From: Mycobacterium sp. M26
Lineage (GTDB): Bacteria > Actinomycetota > Actinomycetes > Mycobacteriales > Mycobacteriaceae
Length of the DNA stretch: 64,000 nucleotides
Assembly: GCF_001494595.1 (NCBI RefSeq)
Contig: NZ_LN929908.1
Span: 496,001-560,000, forward strand
Direction: 5' to 3'
The notes beneath the pieces were generated by a model. The model was not told the origin of the DNA, did no database searches, and saw only the letters and a program-made list of their open reading frames with translations. Both the position numbers and the translations under genes were made by a program. This document shows, piece after piece, positions 1 through 9,118 of this stretch; position 1 is the first letter of the stretch; each line of letters starts with the position of its first letter.

Positions 1-835
1 TGTCAACGAGTTGCCCGACCTTGCCGAGCGGATCCAGGTCTCGATGCTCAACGTGATGGAGGAGCGCGACATCCAGGTCCGCGGGTACACCCTGCGGCTG
101 CCGCTGGACGTTCTGGTCGTGGCGAGCGCCAACCCGGAGGACTACACCAACCGCGGCCGCATCATCACCCCGCTCAAGGACCGGTTCGGGGCCGAGATCC
201 GCACCCACTACCCGCGCGAGCTGGATGCCGAAGTCGGCGTCATCAGCCAGGAAGCGCACCTGTCGGCGCAGGTTCCGACCTACCTGATGCAAATCATTGC
301 CCGCTTCGCCCGCTACCTTCGCGAGTCCAACTCCGTCGACCAGCGCTCCGGCGTCTCGGCCCGGTTCGCCATCGCGGCCGCCGAAACCGTCGCCGCCTCG
401 GCGCGCCATCGGGGTGCCGTACTCGGCGAGGACGAGCCCGTGGCGCGGGTGGTCGATCTCGGCACGATCATCGACGTGTTGCGCGGCAAACTCGAATTCG
501 AGTCCGGTGAGGAGGGCCGCGAACAGGCGGTGCTCGAACACCTGCTGCGGCGCGCCACCGCCGACACCGCCCAGCGGGTGCTCGGCGGGATCGACGTCGG
601 CCCGCTGGTGGCCGCCGTCGAAGGCGGGTCGGCGGTGACGACCGGCGAGCAGGTGTCGGCCAAGGATGTGCTGGCCGCGCTGCCCGACCTGCCGGTCATC
701 GAGGCGATCGCCGAGCGGCTCGGCGCCGAATCCGACGGACAGCGCGCGGCCGCACTCGAATTGGCGCTGGAGGCGCTGTATCTGGCCAAGCGCATCGACA
801 AGGTGACCGGCGAGGGCGAAACCGTCTATGGCTAA
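1..835 (+). CDS. MoxR/Mg-chelatase subunit I-like AAA+ ATPase, 3' part
   Basis: The gene enters from outside the window; the open frame runs from base 2 to the TAA at 833-835, giving 277 residues. The visible part begins in the Walker B-adjacent segment (VNELPDLAERIQVSMLNVMEE), followed by the sensor-1 region (VVASANPED) and the PLKDRF arginine-finger region, then a helical lid. This is typical of BchI/MoxR ATPases, which act with VWA-domain partners as chaperone-like metal-insertion or remodelling machines. The next gene encodes such a VWA protein and overlaps it by 8 bp (ATGGCTAA), so the two are translationally coupled. It corresponds to Rv0958 of M. tuberculosis by order and sequence. The true substrate is unknown, because mycobacteria make no chlorophyll. 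Confidence 0.9.
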   Translation, partial: VNELPDLAERIQVSMLNVMEERDIQVRGYTLRLPLDVLVVASANPEDYTNRGRIITPLKDRFGAEIRTHYPRELDAEVGVISQEAHLSAQVPTYLMQIIARFARYLRESNSVDQRSGVSARFAIAAAETVAASARHRGAVLGEDEPVARVVDLGTIIDVLRGKLEFESGEEGREQAVLEHLLRRATADTAQRVLGGIDVGPLVAAVEGGSAVTTGEQVSAKDVLAALPDLPVIEAIAERLGAESDGQRAAALELALEALYLAKRIDKVTGEGETVYG

Positions 836-2925
836 ACCCAAGCGGGCGCACGACTCCCGCTACTCCGCCTACACCGGCGGGCCCGATCCGCTGGCCCCGC
901 CGGTGGATCTGCGCGAGGCGCTCGAACAGATCGGCCAGGACGTCATGGAGGGCACCTCGCCGCGCCGTGCCCTGTCCCTCCGCCTACACCGGCGGGCCCG
1001 ATCCGCTGGCCCCGCCGGTGGATCTGCGCGAGGCGCTCGAACAGATCGGCCAGGACGTCATGGAGGGCACCTCGCCGCGCCGTGCCCTGTCCGAACTGCT
1101 GCGGCGCGGCACCCAGAACATGAAGGGCGCCGACCGGCTTGCCGCCGAGGTGAACCGGCGTCGTCGAGAATTGTTGAACCGCAACAACCTTGACGGCACT
1201 CTGCAGGAGATCAAGAAGCTGCTCGACGAGGCGGTGCTGGCCGAGCGCAAGGAACTGGCCCGCGCCCTCGATGACGACGCGCGCTTCCAGGAGTTGCAGA
1301 TCGAGGCGCTCTCGCCGTCACCGGCCAAGGCGGTCCAGGAACTCTCGGAGTACGACTGGCGCAGTCCGGAGGCACGCCAGAAGTACGACCAGATCAAGGA
1401 TCTGATGGGTCGGGAGATGCTCGACCAGCGTTTCGCCGGGATGAAGCAGGCTCTGGAGAACGCCACCGACGAAGACCGCCAGGCCGTCAACGAGATGCTG
1501 GACGACCTGAACGACTTGCTGGACAAGCACTCTCGCGGCGAGGACACTCCGCAGGATTTTCACGACTTCATGGCCAAGCATGGCCAGTACTTCCCGGAGA
1601 ATCCGAAAAATGTCGAGGAGCTGCTGGACTCGCTGGCCAAGCGCGCTGCCGCGGCCCAGCGATTCCGCAACAGCCTGACCCCGGACCAGCGTGCCGAGCT
1701 GGATGCGCTGGCGCAGCAGGCGTTCGGATCACCGCAGCTGATGAACGCGCTGAACCGGCTCGATGCGCACCTGCAAGCCGCCCGGCCCGGTGAGGACTGG
1801 GACGGCTCCTCGGAGTTCTCCGGTGACAACCCGATGGGGATGGGGGAGGGCGCGCAGGCGCTGGCCGACATCGCCGACCTCGAGCAGCTGGCCGAGCAAC
1901 TTTCGCAGAGCTATGCCGGGGCGACGATGGACGACGTCGACCTCGACGCGCTGGCCCGCCAGCTGGGCGACCAGGCCGCGATCGACGCCCGCACACTCGC
2001 CGAGCTGGAACGGGCCCTGATGAACCAGGGCTTCCTGGACCGCGGATCCGACGGTCAGTGGCGGTTGTCCCCGAAGGCCATGCGCCAGCTCGGGCAGGCG
2101 GCGCTGCGTGACGTCGCCCAGCAGCTGTCCGGCCGGCACGGCGAGCGGGCCACCCGACGCGCGGGTGCGGCCGGCGAACTGACCGGGGCCACCCGGCCGT
2201 GGGCGTTCGGTGACACCGAGCCGTGGAACGTGACGCGGACGCTGACCAATGCAGTGCTGCGGCGGGCCGGGACCGGCGAGGACGGGCCGTTGCGGATCGC
2301 AGTGGACGACGTCGAGGTCTCCGAGACCGAGACCCGCACCCAGGCGGCGGTGGCACTGCTGGTCGACACCTCGTTCTCGATGGTGATGGAGAACCGGTGG
2401 CTACCGATGAAACAGACCGCCCTCGCGCTCAACCACCTGGTCAGCACCCGGTTCCGGTCCGATGCGCTGCAGATCGTCGCGTTCGGCCGCTACGCCAGGA
2501 CCGTCACCGCCGCCGAGCTGACCGGGTTGGAAGGCGTCTACGAACAGGGCACCAACCTGCACCACGCGCTGGCCCTGGCGGTGCGTCACCTGCGCAGGCA
2601 TCCGAACGCCCAGCCGGTGGTCCTCGTCGTCACCGACGGTGAACCGACCGCGCACCTGGAAGACTTCGACGGCCGCGGCTCGTCAGTGTTCTTTGACTAT
2701 CCGCCTCACCCGCGGACCATCGCCCACACCGTCCGCGGCTTCGACGAGGTGGCCCGACTCGGCGCACAGGTGACGATTTTCAGGTTGGGGAACGATCCGG
2801 GGCTGGCCCGATTCATCGATCAGGTTGCTCGCCGGGTCGAGGGCAGGGTGGTGGAACCCGATCTCGACGGCCTGGGTGCAGCAGTCGTCGGCGATTATCT
2901 TCGGTCGCGTCGACGGCGCCGCTGA
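828..2925 (+). pseudogene. VWA-domain partner of the AAA+ ATPase, frameshifted by a tandem duplication
   Basis: The start is ATG 828, overlapping the ATPase stop. The first 50 residues (MAKPKRAHDSRYSAYTGG...) read normally, then an exact 115-bp tandem duplication (863-977 and 978-1092) shifts the frame. The rest continues as an open frame to 2925 that an automatic caller would start at GTG 967. Removing one copy gives 660 residues, close to the Rv0959 family. The C-terminal third is a von Willebrand A domain with an intact MIDAS: DTSFS, the GTN threonine and VVTDGE. The middle is helical and acidic. With the MIDAS intact, the gene is probably functional in the organism and broken only in this sequence, but a real frameshift mutation cannot be excluded. 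Confidence 0.85.
863..1092 (+). repeat. Perfect 115-bp tandem duplication inside the VWA gene
   Basis: Copies at 863-977 and 978-1092 are identical base for base, and the flanking bases 862/977 and 978/1093 differ, so the unit is exactly 115 bp. 115 is not a multiple of three and shifts the frame. There are no degenerate positions, so the event is recent or artefactual. Confidence 0.97.
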
Positions 2926-3299
2926 GCCGACTCCGGCCATTCCTCAGCAAATACTGAGAAGGCTAGACGGTGTTTCGCCGGCCCAGAATGGGCCACTGGG
3001 AGCGTGGCAAACATCGGCATTATTGACGCATGCGTTCTAAGGTGTGCAATTCTAGCGAACACGTGGTAGAGGCTGGTCGACGCACGGTACCAGCCGGGGT
3101 GACCGGCAACGCATGGGGTGGCGAAGCTATGTAATTGCTGTGACGGGTGAGAAACTTGCTGGCTGCCGATTTCTTCGGTACCGCTTGCTAGACGGCAAAC
3201 AGCCCCTTAGTATTCATCAGGATCTTCTAAGATTCGTATCAGCAAAGCATCGAGTTCGTCACAACCAGGGCGAACCCGCACCAGCAAGGGGAATCAGCA
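2926..3299. other. Intergenic region, 374 bp
   Basis: This lies between the VWA gene and a secreted-protein gene. It is noticeably less GC-rich around 3190-3260 and presumably contains the promoter of the downstream gene. A short CTCAG-N6-CTGAG hairpin follows the VWA stop (2943-2958) but lacks a T-run. No convincing coding frame, RNA gene or riboswitch was recognised. Confidence 0.5.
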
Positions 3300-4478
3300 A
3301 TGGCGTCACGAACTCGGCCAATCGTTATGACGGGAGTCGCGCTCGCCAGCGCCGCTGCCGTCGTCGCCGCTGTACCGGCGATCGTTCCTTCCAACGATGT
3401 CATGGTGGCATCGTCCTCACCCGCCCCGCTCGCGCTGTCGACCGCGAAGTACGAGCTCACCTCTATCACCGAGGTCACGCTGCAGGGCATCAACGACGCC
3501 TACTGGTTCGGCTGGGGCGGCTTCCTCGGGCCGGACTCGCCGTACTACCAGGCTGACAACGATATCTTCATCAGCGGTCTGTCGGGCGTCCTCTACTACG
3601 TCATCGACTGCGCCACCTCGGACACCTGCACCAGTGACGAGGGCAGCACCGGCCTGACCCTGGACAACTACTACTTCGAGGCCGGCGGCATCCCCGCGGT
3701 CATCGACGTGGCGGTCAACGAGGTCTTCGGTGAGGGTTCTGTTCCGGGCCTGCTCGCTGACACGATCTTCAAGTACGGCGTGACCAACGTGGTCAACTCG
3801 CTGATCTACTCGGCCGCCCAGGCGCTGCCGGAGATCAGCCTCGGCCCGATCACCATCGGCGGCGGCATCCTGGCCGGCCTGTACTTCTACGGCGCCACCC
3901 CGGACGGCAGCTTCGACTACGGCACCCCGGGCCTGTCCGCGGTGCTGAGCTACATCGTCACCTCGATCAGCGACGCCCTGCCGTCGGCCGCCGCCACCTC
4001 GGCTGCTGCCAAGTCGGCCGAGGTCAGCACGCTGGCGGCCACCACCACGGAGACCGCCACTACCGGTGACACCAAGTCGGAGGAGACGACCACCGAGGCC
4101 GCGACGGCCACGGAGGCCGCGCCGAAGGCGACCGGCGGCTTCAAGAAGGAGACCGAGGAGACCACCGCGGCTGCCGCGACGGCCACCGAGGCTGCGGCCA
4201 CCGAGACCGAGGCTGCGACCGAGGAGACCTCGACCGAGACCGAGACCGCGACGGACACCTCGACCGACACCACGGAGGCCAGCACCGGCACCCTGCCGAA
4301 GGCGACCCCGACGGTGAAGGCTCCGAAGACCGCCAAGTCGGAGAACCCGCTGGCCAAGATCGGCCAGAAGATCTCCGATGCGCTCTCGGGCAAGAAGGCC
4401 GACAAGTCGGACTCCGGCTCGTCGAGCGATTCGGGCAGCGGCGGCTCAGGCGCTTCCGGCGGCAGCGCCAAGGGCTAA
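3300..4478 (+). CDS. Secreted protein with a long Thr/Glu/Ala-rich C-terminal tail
   Basis: 392 residues starting at ATG 3300, preceded by AGCAAGGGGAATC as a ribosome-binding site. A Sec signal peptide covers about residues 1-28 (hydrophobic VALASAAAVVAAVPAI). Residues 40-235 form a compact, Gly- and Tyr-rich domain of unknown fold with two cysteines (CATSDTC). From about residue 240 to the end the chain is low complexity: alternating Thr, Glu and Ala, then Lys/Ser-rich and Gly/Ser repeats. No known catalytic motif is visible. The tail resembles those of the secreted phosphatase at 46698 and the glycosidase at 55484 and may be a wall-spanning or glycosylated stalk (inference). Function unknown. 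Confidence 0.85.
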   Translation: MASRTRPIVMTGVALASAAAVVAAVPAIVPSNDVMVASSSPAPLALSTAKYELTSITEVTLQGINDAYWFGWGGFLGPDSPYYQADNDIFISGLSGVLYYVIDCATSDTCTSDEGSTGLTLDNYYFEAGGIPAVIDVAVNEVFGEGSVPGLLADTIFKYGVTNVVNSLIYSAAQALPEISLGPITIGGGILAGLYFYGATPDGSFDYGTPGLSAVLSYIVTSISDALPSAAATSAAAKSAEVSTLAATTTETATTGDTKSEETTTEAATATEAAPKATGGFKKETEETTAAAATATEAAATETEAATEETSTETETATDTSTDTTEASTGTLPKATPTVKAPKTAKSENPLAKIGQKISDALSGKKADKSDSGSSSDSGSGGSGASGGSAKG

Positions 4479-4486
4479 CACCCGCA

Positions 4487-4534
4487 GACAACAACATCGG
4501 CCCCTTCCGAATGGAAGGGGCCGATGTTGTTGTC
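4487..4534. terminator. Bidirectional intrinsic terminator, 22-bp perfect stem
   Basis: Arms 4487-4508 and 4513-4534 are perfectly complementary with a GAAT loop. It sits between convergent genes ending at 4478 (+) and 4540 (-). The A/T-rich outer stem (GACAACAACA / TGTTGTTGTC) can supply U-rich ends on both strands. Confidence 0.92.
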
Positions 4535-4539
4535 GGGGG

Positions 4540-5130
4540 CTAACCCGTCGAACCGGTCTTGCGGTTCTTGCGTTTGATCCCCACGCCACCCCACAGCGAG
4601 AAGCCGCGGATGGTGACCTTCGGGGCGCCGGGCGTGCCGCTCCCGTCGACGGTGTGGTCGAAGCCGCCCATCACGCCGACACCGTGGACTTCGACGTTGA
4701 CCTCCGGCGGCAGCAGGATGGTCTGACCGCCCATGATCGAGTAGGCGTGGATCTCGACATCGGTCGAGGTGAAGTCGGCGTATCGCAGGTCGACCACTCC
4801 GCCGCCGAACAGCGTGAACGTGGTCATCCGGCCCGGGACGTTCCACCGGCCGCGACGTTCGAACCCGCTGAGGATGGCCAGCAGAAGAGTCGACGGGGCG
4901 GGACGGCTCGACCCGCGGCGCCGCGGCGCCTCCGGCGCACCGGGCAGATCGTCGGTCAGCCGCTCCAAGTCCTCATACGTGGTGGCCGCATACGCCGCGG
5001 ACAGCCGGCGCTCGTACTCGCTGACATCGAGACGGCCTTGAGCGGCGGCTTCGCCGAGCAACTGTGCGACCTGGATGCGGTCGGCATCGGCGGCCCGCAT
5101 CGATGCGTCCCGTGGTGTCAAGTTGCTCAT
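4540..5130 (-). CDS. DUF1707 domain protein with LiaF-like C-terminal domain
   Basis: 196 residues. The N-terminal DUF1707 domain (residues 8-60: R.ADADR...LGEAAAQGRLDVSEYERRL..AYAA.TY.DLE.L..DLP) is followed by a basic linker and a beta-rich C-terminal region (residues 95-190, GGGVVDLRYADF, VEIHAYSIMGGQTILLPPEV). That region resembles the cell-wall-active antibiotic response (LiaF/DUF2154) fold. There is no signal peptide or membrane segment. It corresponds to Rv0966c by order. The role is unknown; an envelope-stress link is inferred from the C-terminal domain only. Confidence 0.85.
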   Translation of the reverse strand: MSNLTPRDASMRAADADRIQVAQLLGEAAAQGRLDVSEYERRLSAAYAATTYEDLERLTDDLPGAPEAPRRRGSSRPAPSTLLLAILSGFERRGRWNVPGRMTTFTLFGGGVVDLRYADFTSTDVEIHAYSIMGGQTILLPPEVNVEVHGVGVMGGFDHTVDGSGTPGAPKVTIRGFSLWGGVGIKRKNRKTGSTG

Positions 5131-5196
5131 CGCCTACGAGGGTACGACTCTGCCTCGCAACCGCAAGAGTGTTCGCTGATCTGTCACATGAGCGTT

Positions 5197-5964
5197 CTAT
5201 TGCAGCCAGCGCGGTGGGCGCTTCTGCAGGAACGCCAGCATGCCTTCCTGGGCTTCCTCGGAGACGAACAACCGGGCCGATTCGGTTGCCAACCGGTCGG
5301 CGTCCCGATCGAATCCGGCCAGAACCGCCGCGGTGGTCAAGGCCTTTGACGCAGCCAGGCCCTGGGGCGACCCCTTGGCCAGATCGGCCACCAGACCGGC
5401 GACCGTCGCGTCCACATCATCGGCCGCCTCGGTGATGAGCCCGATCTCGGCGGCCTGCGCGGCGCTGAACGTCTCGCCGGTGAGGTAGTAGCGGGCCGCC
5501 GCCCGCGCCGACAGCTTCGGCAGCAGGGTCAGCGAGATGATCGCCGGGGCCACCCCGATCCGCGCCTCGGTCAGGGCGAACGTGCTGCGCGGTCCGGCGA
5601 CGGCGAGGTCACACGCCCCGACCAGGCCCATGCCGCCGGCCCGCACGTGCCCGTTGATCGCGGCGACCACCGGCCGCGGCGAGGCGACGATCGCACGCAG
5701 TACCTCGGCCAGCTCGCGCGCCCGTGCCGCCGTCATCTCGAACGGGTCGCCGCCTGAGGCCTCGCTGAGATCGGCGCCCGCACAGAATGTTCCGCCGGTG
5801 TGGCCGAGCACCACCACCCGCACCGCGGGATCGTCTGCGGCCCTGCGTAATCCGTCGTGCAGTTGCTCGACGAGGCGGGTCGACAGGGCGTTGCGGTTGT
5901 GTGGCGAGTCCAGCGTCAGCCGGGCGACGTGCCCGTCCACCGCATAGGAGACCAGCGACTCCAT
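5197..5964 (-). CDS. echA7: Enoyl-CoA hydratase/isomerase family protein
   Basis: 255 residues with a crotonase fold. Visible signatures are the HNRNALS-like region near residue 22, the oxyanion-hole segment GTFCAGADLSEA (about residues 58-70) and INGHVRAGGMGLVGACDLAVA (about 103-123). It is the last gene of the minus-strand operon and starts one base after the fadE12 stop. In the pathway it would hydrate an unsaturated acyl-CoA after the carboxylation step, the position of AtuE in the Pseudomonas acyclic-terpene pathway (inference). It corresponds to Rv0971c. Confidence 0.9.
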   Translation of the reverse strand: MESLVSYAVDGHVARLTLDSPHNRNALSTRLVEQLHDGLRRAADDPAVRVVVLGHTGGTFCAGADLSEASGGDPFEMTAARARELAEVLRAIVASPRPVVAAINGHVRAGGMGLVGACDLAVAGPRSTFALTEARIGVAPAIISLTLLPKLSARAAARYYLTGETFSAAQAAEIGLITEAADDVDATVAGLVADLAKGSPQGLAASKALTTAAVLAGFDRDADRLATESARLFVSEEAQEGMLAFLQKRPPRWLQ

Positions 5965-5965
5965 G

Positions 5966-7132
5966 TCAGTACGACCGCGGCAGGCCCAGTGAAGTCTGCG
6001 CGACGAAGTTGAGGATCATTTCGCGGCTGACCGGGGCGATGCGCGAGAGCCGGGACGCGGTGAGCATCGCGGCGATGCCGTACTCCTGGCTCAATCCGTT
6101 GCCGCCGTGGGACTGCACGGCCTGATCGACGGCGCGGGTGGACGCCTCGCCCGCGGCGTACTTGGCCATGTTGGCCGCCTCGGCGGCACCGGCGTCGTCG
6201 CCCGCGTCGTACAGCGTCGCGGCCTTCTGCATCATCAGCTTGGCCAGTTCGAGCTCGATGTGGGACTGCGCCAACGGATGTGCGATGCCCTGGTGCGCGC
6301 CGATCGGGGTCTTCCACACCTGCCGGGTCTTGACGTAATCGGTGGCCTTGGTCAGCGCCAGCCGGCCCATCCCCACCGCGCTGGCCGCGCCCATGATGCG
6401 CTCCGGGTTCAGGCCCGCGAACAGCTGCGCGATCGCGGCGTCCTCGGATCCGACCAGCGCGTCGGCCGGCAGCCGCACCTCGTCGAGGAACACCTGGAAC
6501 TGGCTCTCCGGCATGACCAGTTCCATCGGGATCTTGGTGTAGCTCAGACCGGGGGTGTCGGTCGGGACGACGAACAGCGCGGGGCGCAGATTGCCGGTCT
6601 TCGCCTCTTCCGTGCGGCCGACGACGAGCAGCGCCTGGGCCTGGTCGACTCCGGAGATCCACACCTTTTGGCCGGACAGGATCCAGTCGCTGCCGTCGCG
6701 ACGGGCAGTGGTGGTGATTCGATGCGAGTTGGAGCCGGCGTCGGGTTCGGTGATGGCGAAGGCCATGGTGATCGAGCCGTCGGCGATACCGGGCACCCAG
6801 CGCTTCTTCTGCTCATCGGTGCCGAACTTGGCGATGATGGTGCCGTTGATGGCGGGGGAAACCACCATCATCAACAGCGGGCAGCCGGCGGCGGACAGCT
6901 CCTCCATCACCAGCGACAGCTCGTACATCCCGGCGCCCCCGCCGCCGTACTCCTCGGGCAGGTTCACCCCGATGAAGCCGAGTTGGCCTGCATCCCGCCA
7001 TAATTCGTCGGTGTGGCCGCCGGCGCGGGCACGCTCCAGGTAGTAGTCGGGGCCGTAGTTGGCGCCCAGCGCGGCGACGGCCTTACGCAGTGCCTGGCGC
7101 TCTTCGCTTTCGATGAAGCTGGTGTCGGTCAT
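5966..7132 (-). CDS. fadE12: Acyl-CoA dehydrogenase FadE12-like
   Basis: 388 residues from ATG 7132, chosen because it overlaps the accA2 stop as ATGA and begins MTDTSFIESEERQALRK; the open frame extends upstream only through Arg-rich non-coding-type sequence. The acyl-CoA dehydrogenase fold shows the FAD/substrate segment FAITEPDAGSNSHRITTTARRDG (about residues 130-152) and the C-terminal QSHGGNGLSQEYGIAAM. It should oxidise a medium or branched acyl-CoA with electrons passed to ETF. It is one of two FadE proteins in the operon, perhaps acting on successive intermediates. It matches Rv0972c in length and order. Confidence 0.93.
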   Translation of the reverse strand: MTDTSFIESEERQALRKAVAALGANYGPDYYLERARAGGHTDELWRDAGQLGFIGVNLPEEYGGGGAGMYELSLVMEELSAAGCPLLMMVVSPAINGTIIAKFGTDEQKKRWVPGIADGSITMAFAITEPDAGSNSHRITTTARRDGSDWILSGQKVWISGVDQAQALLVVGRTEEAKTGNLRPALFVVPTDTPGLSYTKIPMELVMPESQFQVFLDEVRLPADALVGSEDAAIAQLFAGLNPERIMGAASAVGMGRLALTKATDYVKTRQVWKTPIGAHQGIAHPLAQSHIELELAKLMMQKAATLYDAGDDAGAAEAANMAKYAAGEASTRAVDQAVQSHGGNGLSQEYGIAAMLTASRLSRIAPVSREMILNFVAQTSLGLPRSY

Positions 7133-9108
7133 GCTTCTCCTTCGTCGGCGGCCGGGCTTTCTACCCGGGCCAGAACAGTTCCCACGTCGACCTGCTGGCC
7201 GACGCTGACATCGAGTTGGGTGACCACGCCGTCGGACGGGGCGGTGATCGTGTGCTCCATCTTCATTGCCTCCAGCCATACCAGCGGCTGGCCGAGGGTC
7301 ACGGTGTCGCCGAGGCTGGCGCCGAGCCGGATCACCGAACCGGGCATCGGGGCCAGCAGCGAGCCCTTCGCGACGACGGAGCCGGGCTCGGGGAAGCGGG
7401 GCACCGCCGTGAATGTGGCGCCACCCAGTGGGGAGTCGACGAACACGTCGGTGCCGTACCTGCTGACCGTGAATGGGGTTGCCACGCCGTGGGTATCGGC
7501 CAGCACGACCTCCTTCGGGGTGGCCGAGAGCACGCGCACCCCCTCGTCGTCCGGCAGCAGCACACCGTCGCGGGTGAAGCGGTAGGTGACCCGATGCTCG
7601 TCGCCGCCGGTATCGCGGTAGCTCTTGTGCTGGTCACCTGAGACCAGATTGCGCCACCCGGTGGGGATGTCGGCGAGTACCTGCGCGGTGGTGCGGTTGT
7701 GTGCGGCCTCGGCCAGGGCGGCGGCCACCGCCGACCACCGCACGGCACGCTGATCGGCCAGCGGGCTGGCCAGGTCATCCAGGCCGTGGGTGTCGAAGAA
7801 CGCCGTATCGGTGGCACCGGCGAGAAAAGCCCTGTGCCGCAGTACGTTCACCAACAGGTCGCGATTCGTTCGCACCCCGTGCAGCTGGGTGCGGGCGAGC
7901 GCGCCGGCCAGGACCTGCGCCGCCCGGGCCCGGGTCGGGGCGTAGGAGATGACCTTGGCCAGCATGGGGTCGTAGTGGATGGACACGGTTGTGCCGTCCG
8001 CCACGCCGGAGTCCAGCCGGACCCCGGTGCCATGGATCCCGCCGAACCGGGTGGCCACACCGGGCACCTCGAAGCGGTGGATGGGGCCGGCCTGCGGCTG
8101 CCAGTTGCGGGCCGGGTCCTCGGCGTAGATCCGAGCTTCGATCGAATGCCCGCGGGCCGCAGGCGGTTCGGCGGGCAGCGGCTCACCGTCGGCGGTCAGC
8201 AGCTGTAACTCCACCAGGTCGGTTCCGGTGGTGAGCTCGGTGACCGGATGTTCCACCTGCAGCCGGGTGTTCATCTCCAGGAAGTAGAACTCGCCGTCAT
8301 CGTCGGCCAGGAACTCGACGGTGCCCGCGCCGGTGTAGCCGATCGCGCCTGCCGCCAGCCGGGCCGCGTCGAAGAGCCGGTCCCGCATTCCCGGGATGCG
8401 CTCGACCAGGGGTGAGGGCGCCTCTTCGATGATCTTCTGGTGACGGCGCTGTATCGAGCACTCACGCTCGCCGACCGTCCACACGGTGCCGTGCCGGTCG
8501 GCCATCACCTGCACCTCGACGTGGTGGCCGGTGGGCAGGTAGCGCTCGCAGAACACCGTGGGATCACCGAAGGCGGACTGGGCTTCCCGCTGGGCCGCGG
8601 CGACCTGGCCGGGCAGATCGGCGAGCTGGGTGACCACCCGCATCCCGCGACCGCCGCCGCCGGCGGAGGCTTTGACCAGGACGGGCAGCTGGGCCTCGGT
8701 GACGGTGTCAGGATCGAGTTCGGCCAATACCGGTACGCCGGCGGCCGCCATCATCTTCTTGGCCTCGATCTTGGAGCCCATGGCCTGCACTGCCGCCACC
8801 GGCGGCCCGATCCAGGTCAACCCCGCCGCGATGACCGCAGCGGCGAATTCGGCGTTCTCCGAGAGGAATCCGTATCCCGGATGCACCGCGTCCGCACCCG
8901 ATGCGGTGGCGGCGGCGATCAGCTGAGCCGGATCCAGGTAGCCCGACACGCCGTCGAGCCGCACCCGGGTGTCGGCCTCGGCGACGTGCGGGGACTGCGC
9001 ATCGGGGTCGGTGTAGACCGCCACGGTGGCGATCCCGAGCCGACGACAGGTGGCGAACACCCGCCGGGCGATCTCGCCGCGGTTGGCCACCAGCACTCGT
9101 GTGATCAT
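7129..9108 (-). CDS. accA2: Acyl-CoA carboxylase alpha subunit (biotin carboxylase + BCCP)
   Basis: 659 residues from ATG 9108 (MITRVLVANRGEIARRVFATCRRLG), the usual biotin carboxylase N-terminus. The ATP-grasp domain has the glycine-rich loop KASAGGGGRGMR and the catalytic FLEMNTRLQVEHPVTE. The C-terminal carrier domain has the biotinylation motif EAMKMEH about 40 residues from the end. It works with the adjacent AccD2 to carboxylate an acyl-CoA. The stop overlaps the fadE12 start (ATGA). It is homologous to Rv0973c. With an AtuA homologue in the operon, a geranyl-CoA or methylcrotonyl-CoA-like substrate is plausible but unproven. Confidence 0.95.
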   Translation of the reverse strand: MITRVLVANRGEIARRVFATCRRLGIATVAVYTDPDAQSPHVAEADTRVRLDGVSGYLDPAQLIAAATASGADAVHPGYGFLSENAEFAAAVIAAGLTWIGPPVAAVQAMGSKIEAKKMMAAAGVPVLAELDPDTVTEAQLPVLVKASAGGGGRGMRVVTQLADLPGQVAAAQREAQSAFGDPTVFCERYLPTGHHVEVQVMADRHGTVWTVGERECSIQRRHQKIIEEAPSPLVERIPGMRDRLFDAARLAAGAIGYTGAGTVEFLADDDGEFYFLEMNTRLQVEHPVTELTTGTDLVELQLLTADGEPLPAEPPAARGHSIEARIYAEDPARNWQPQAGPIHRFEVPGVATRFGGIHGTGVRLDSGVADGTTVSIHYDPMLAKVISYAPTRARAAQVLAGALARTQLHGVRTNRDLLVNVLRHRAFLAGATDTAFFDTHGLDDLASPLADQRAVRWSAVAAALAEAAHNRTTAQVLADIPTGWRNLVSGDQHKSYRDTGGDEHRVTYRFTRDGVLLPDDEGVRVLSATPKEVVLADTHGVATPFTVSRYGTDVFVDSPLGGATFTAVPRFPEPGSVVAKGSLLAPMPGSVIRLGASLGDTVTLGQPLVWLEAMKMEHTITAPSDGVVTQLDVSVGQQVDVGTVLARVESPAADEGEA

Positions 9109-9118
9109 CGCTGATCTC

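Noticed and set aside
967..2925. Open frame beginning at GTG 967 as the VWA gene start
   Set aside because: Its first residues come from the second copy of the 115-bp duplication; the natural start is ATG 828, which overlaps the ATPase stop.
3113..3556. 147-codon open frame upstream of and overlapping the secreted-protein gene
   Set aside because: Overlaps the signal-peptide gene in another frame, has no family resemblance, and its 3' half is a shadow of the real coding frame.
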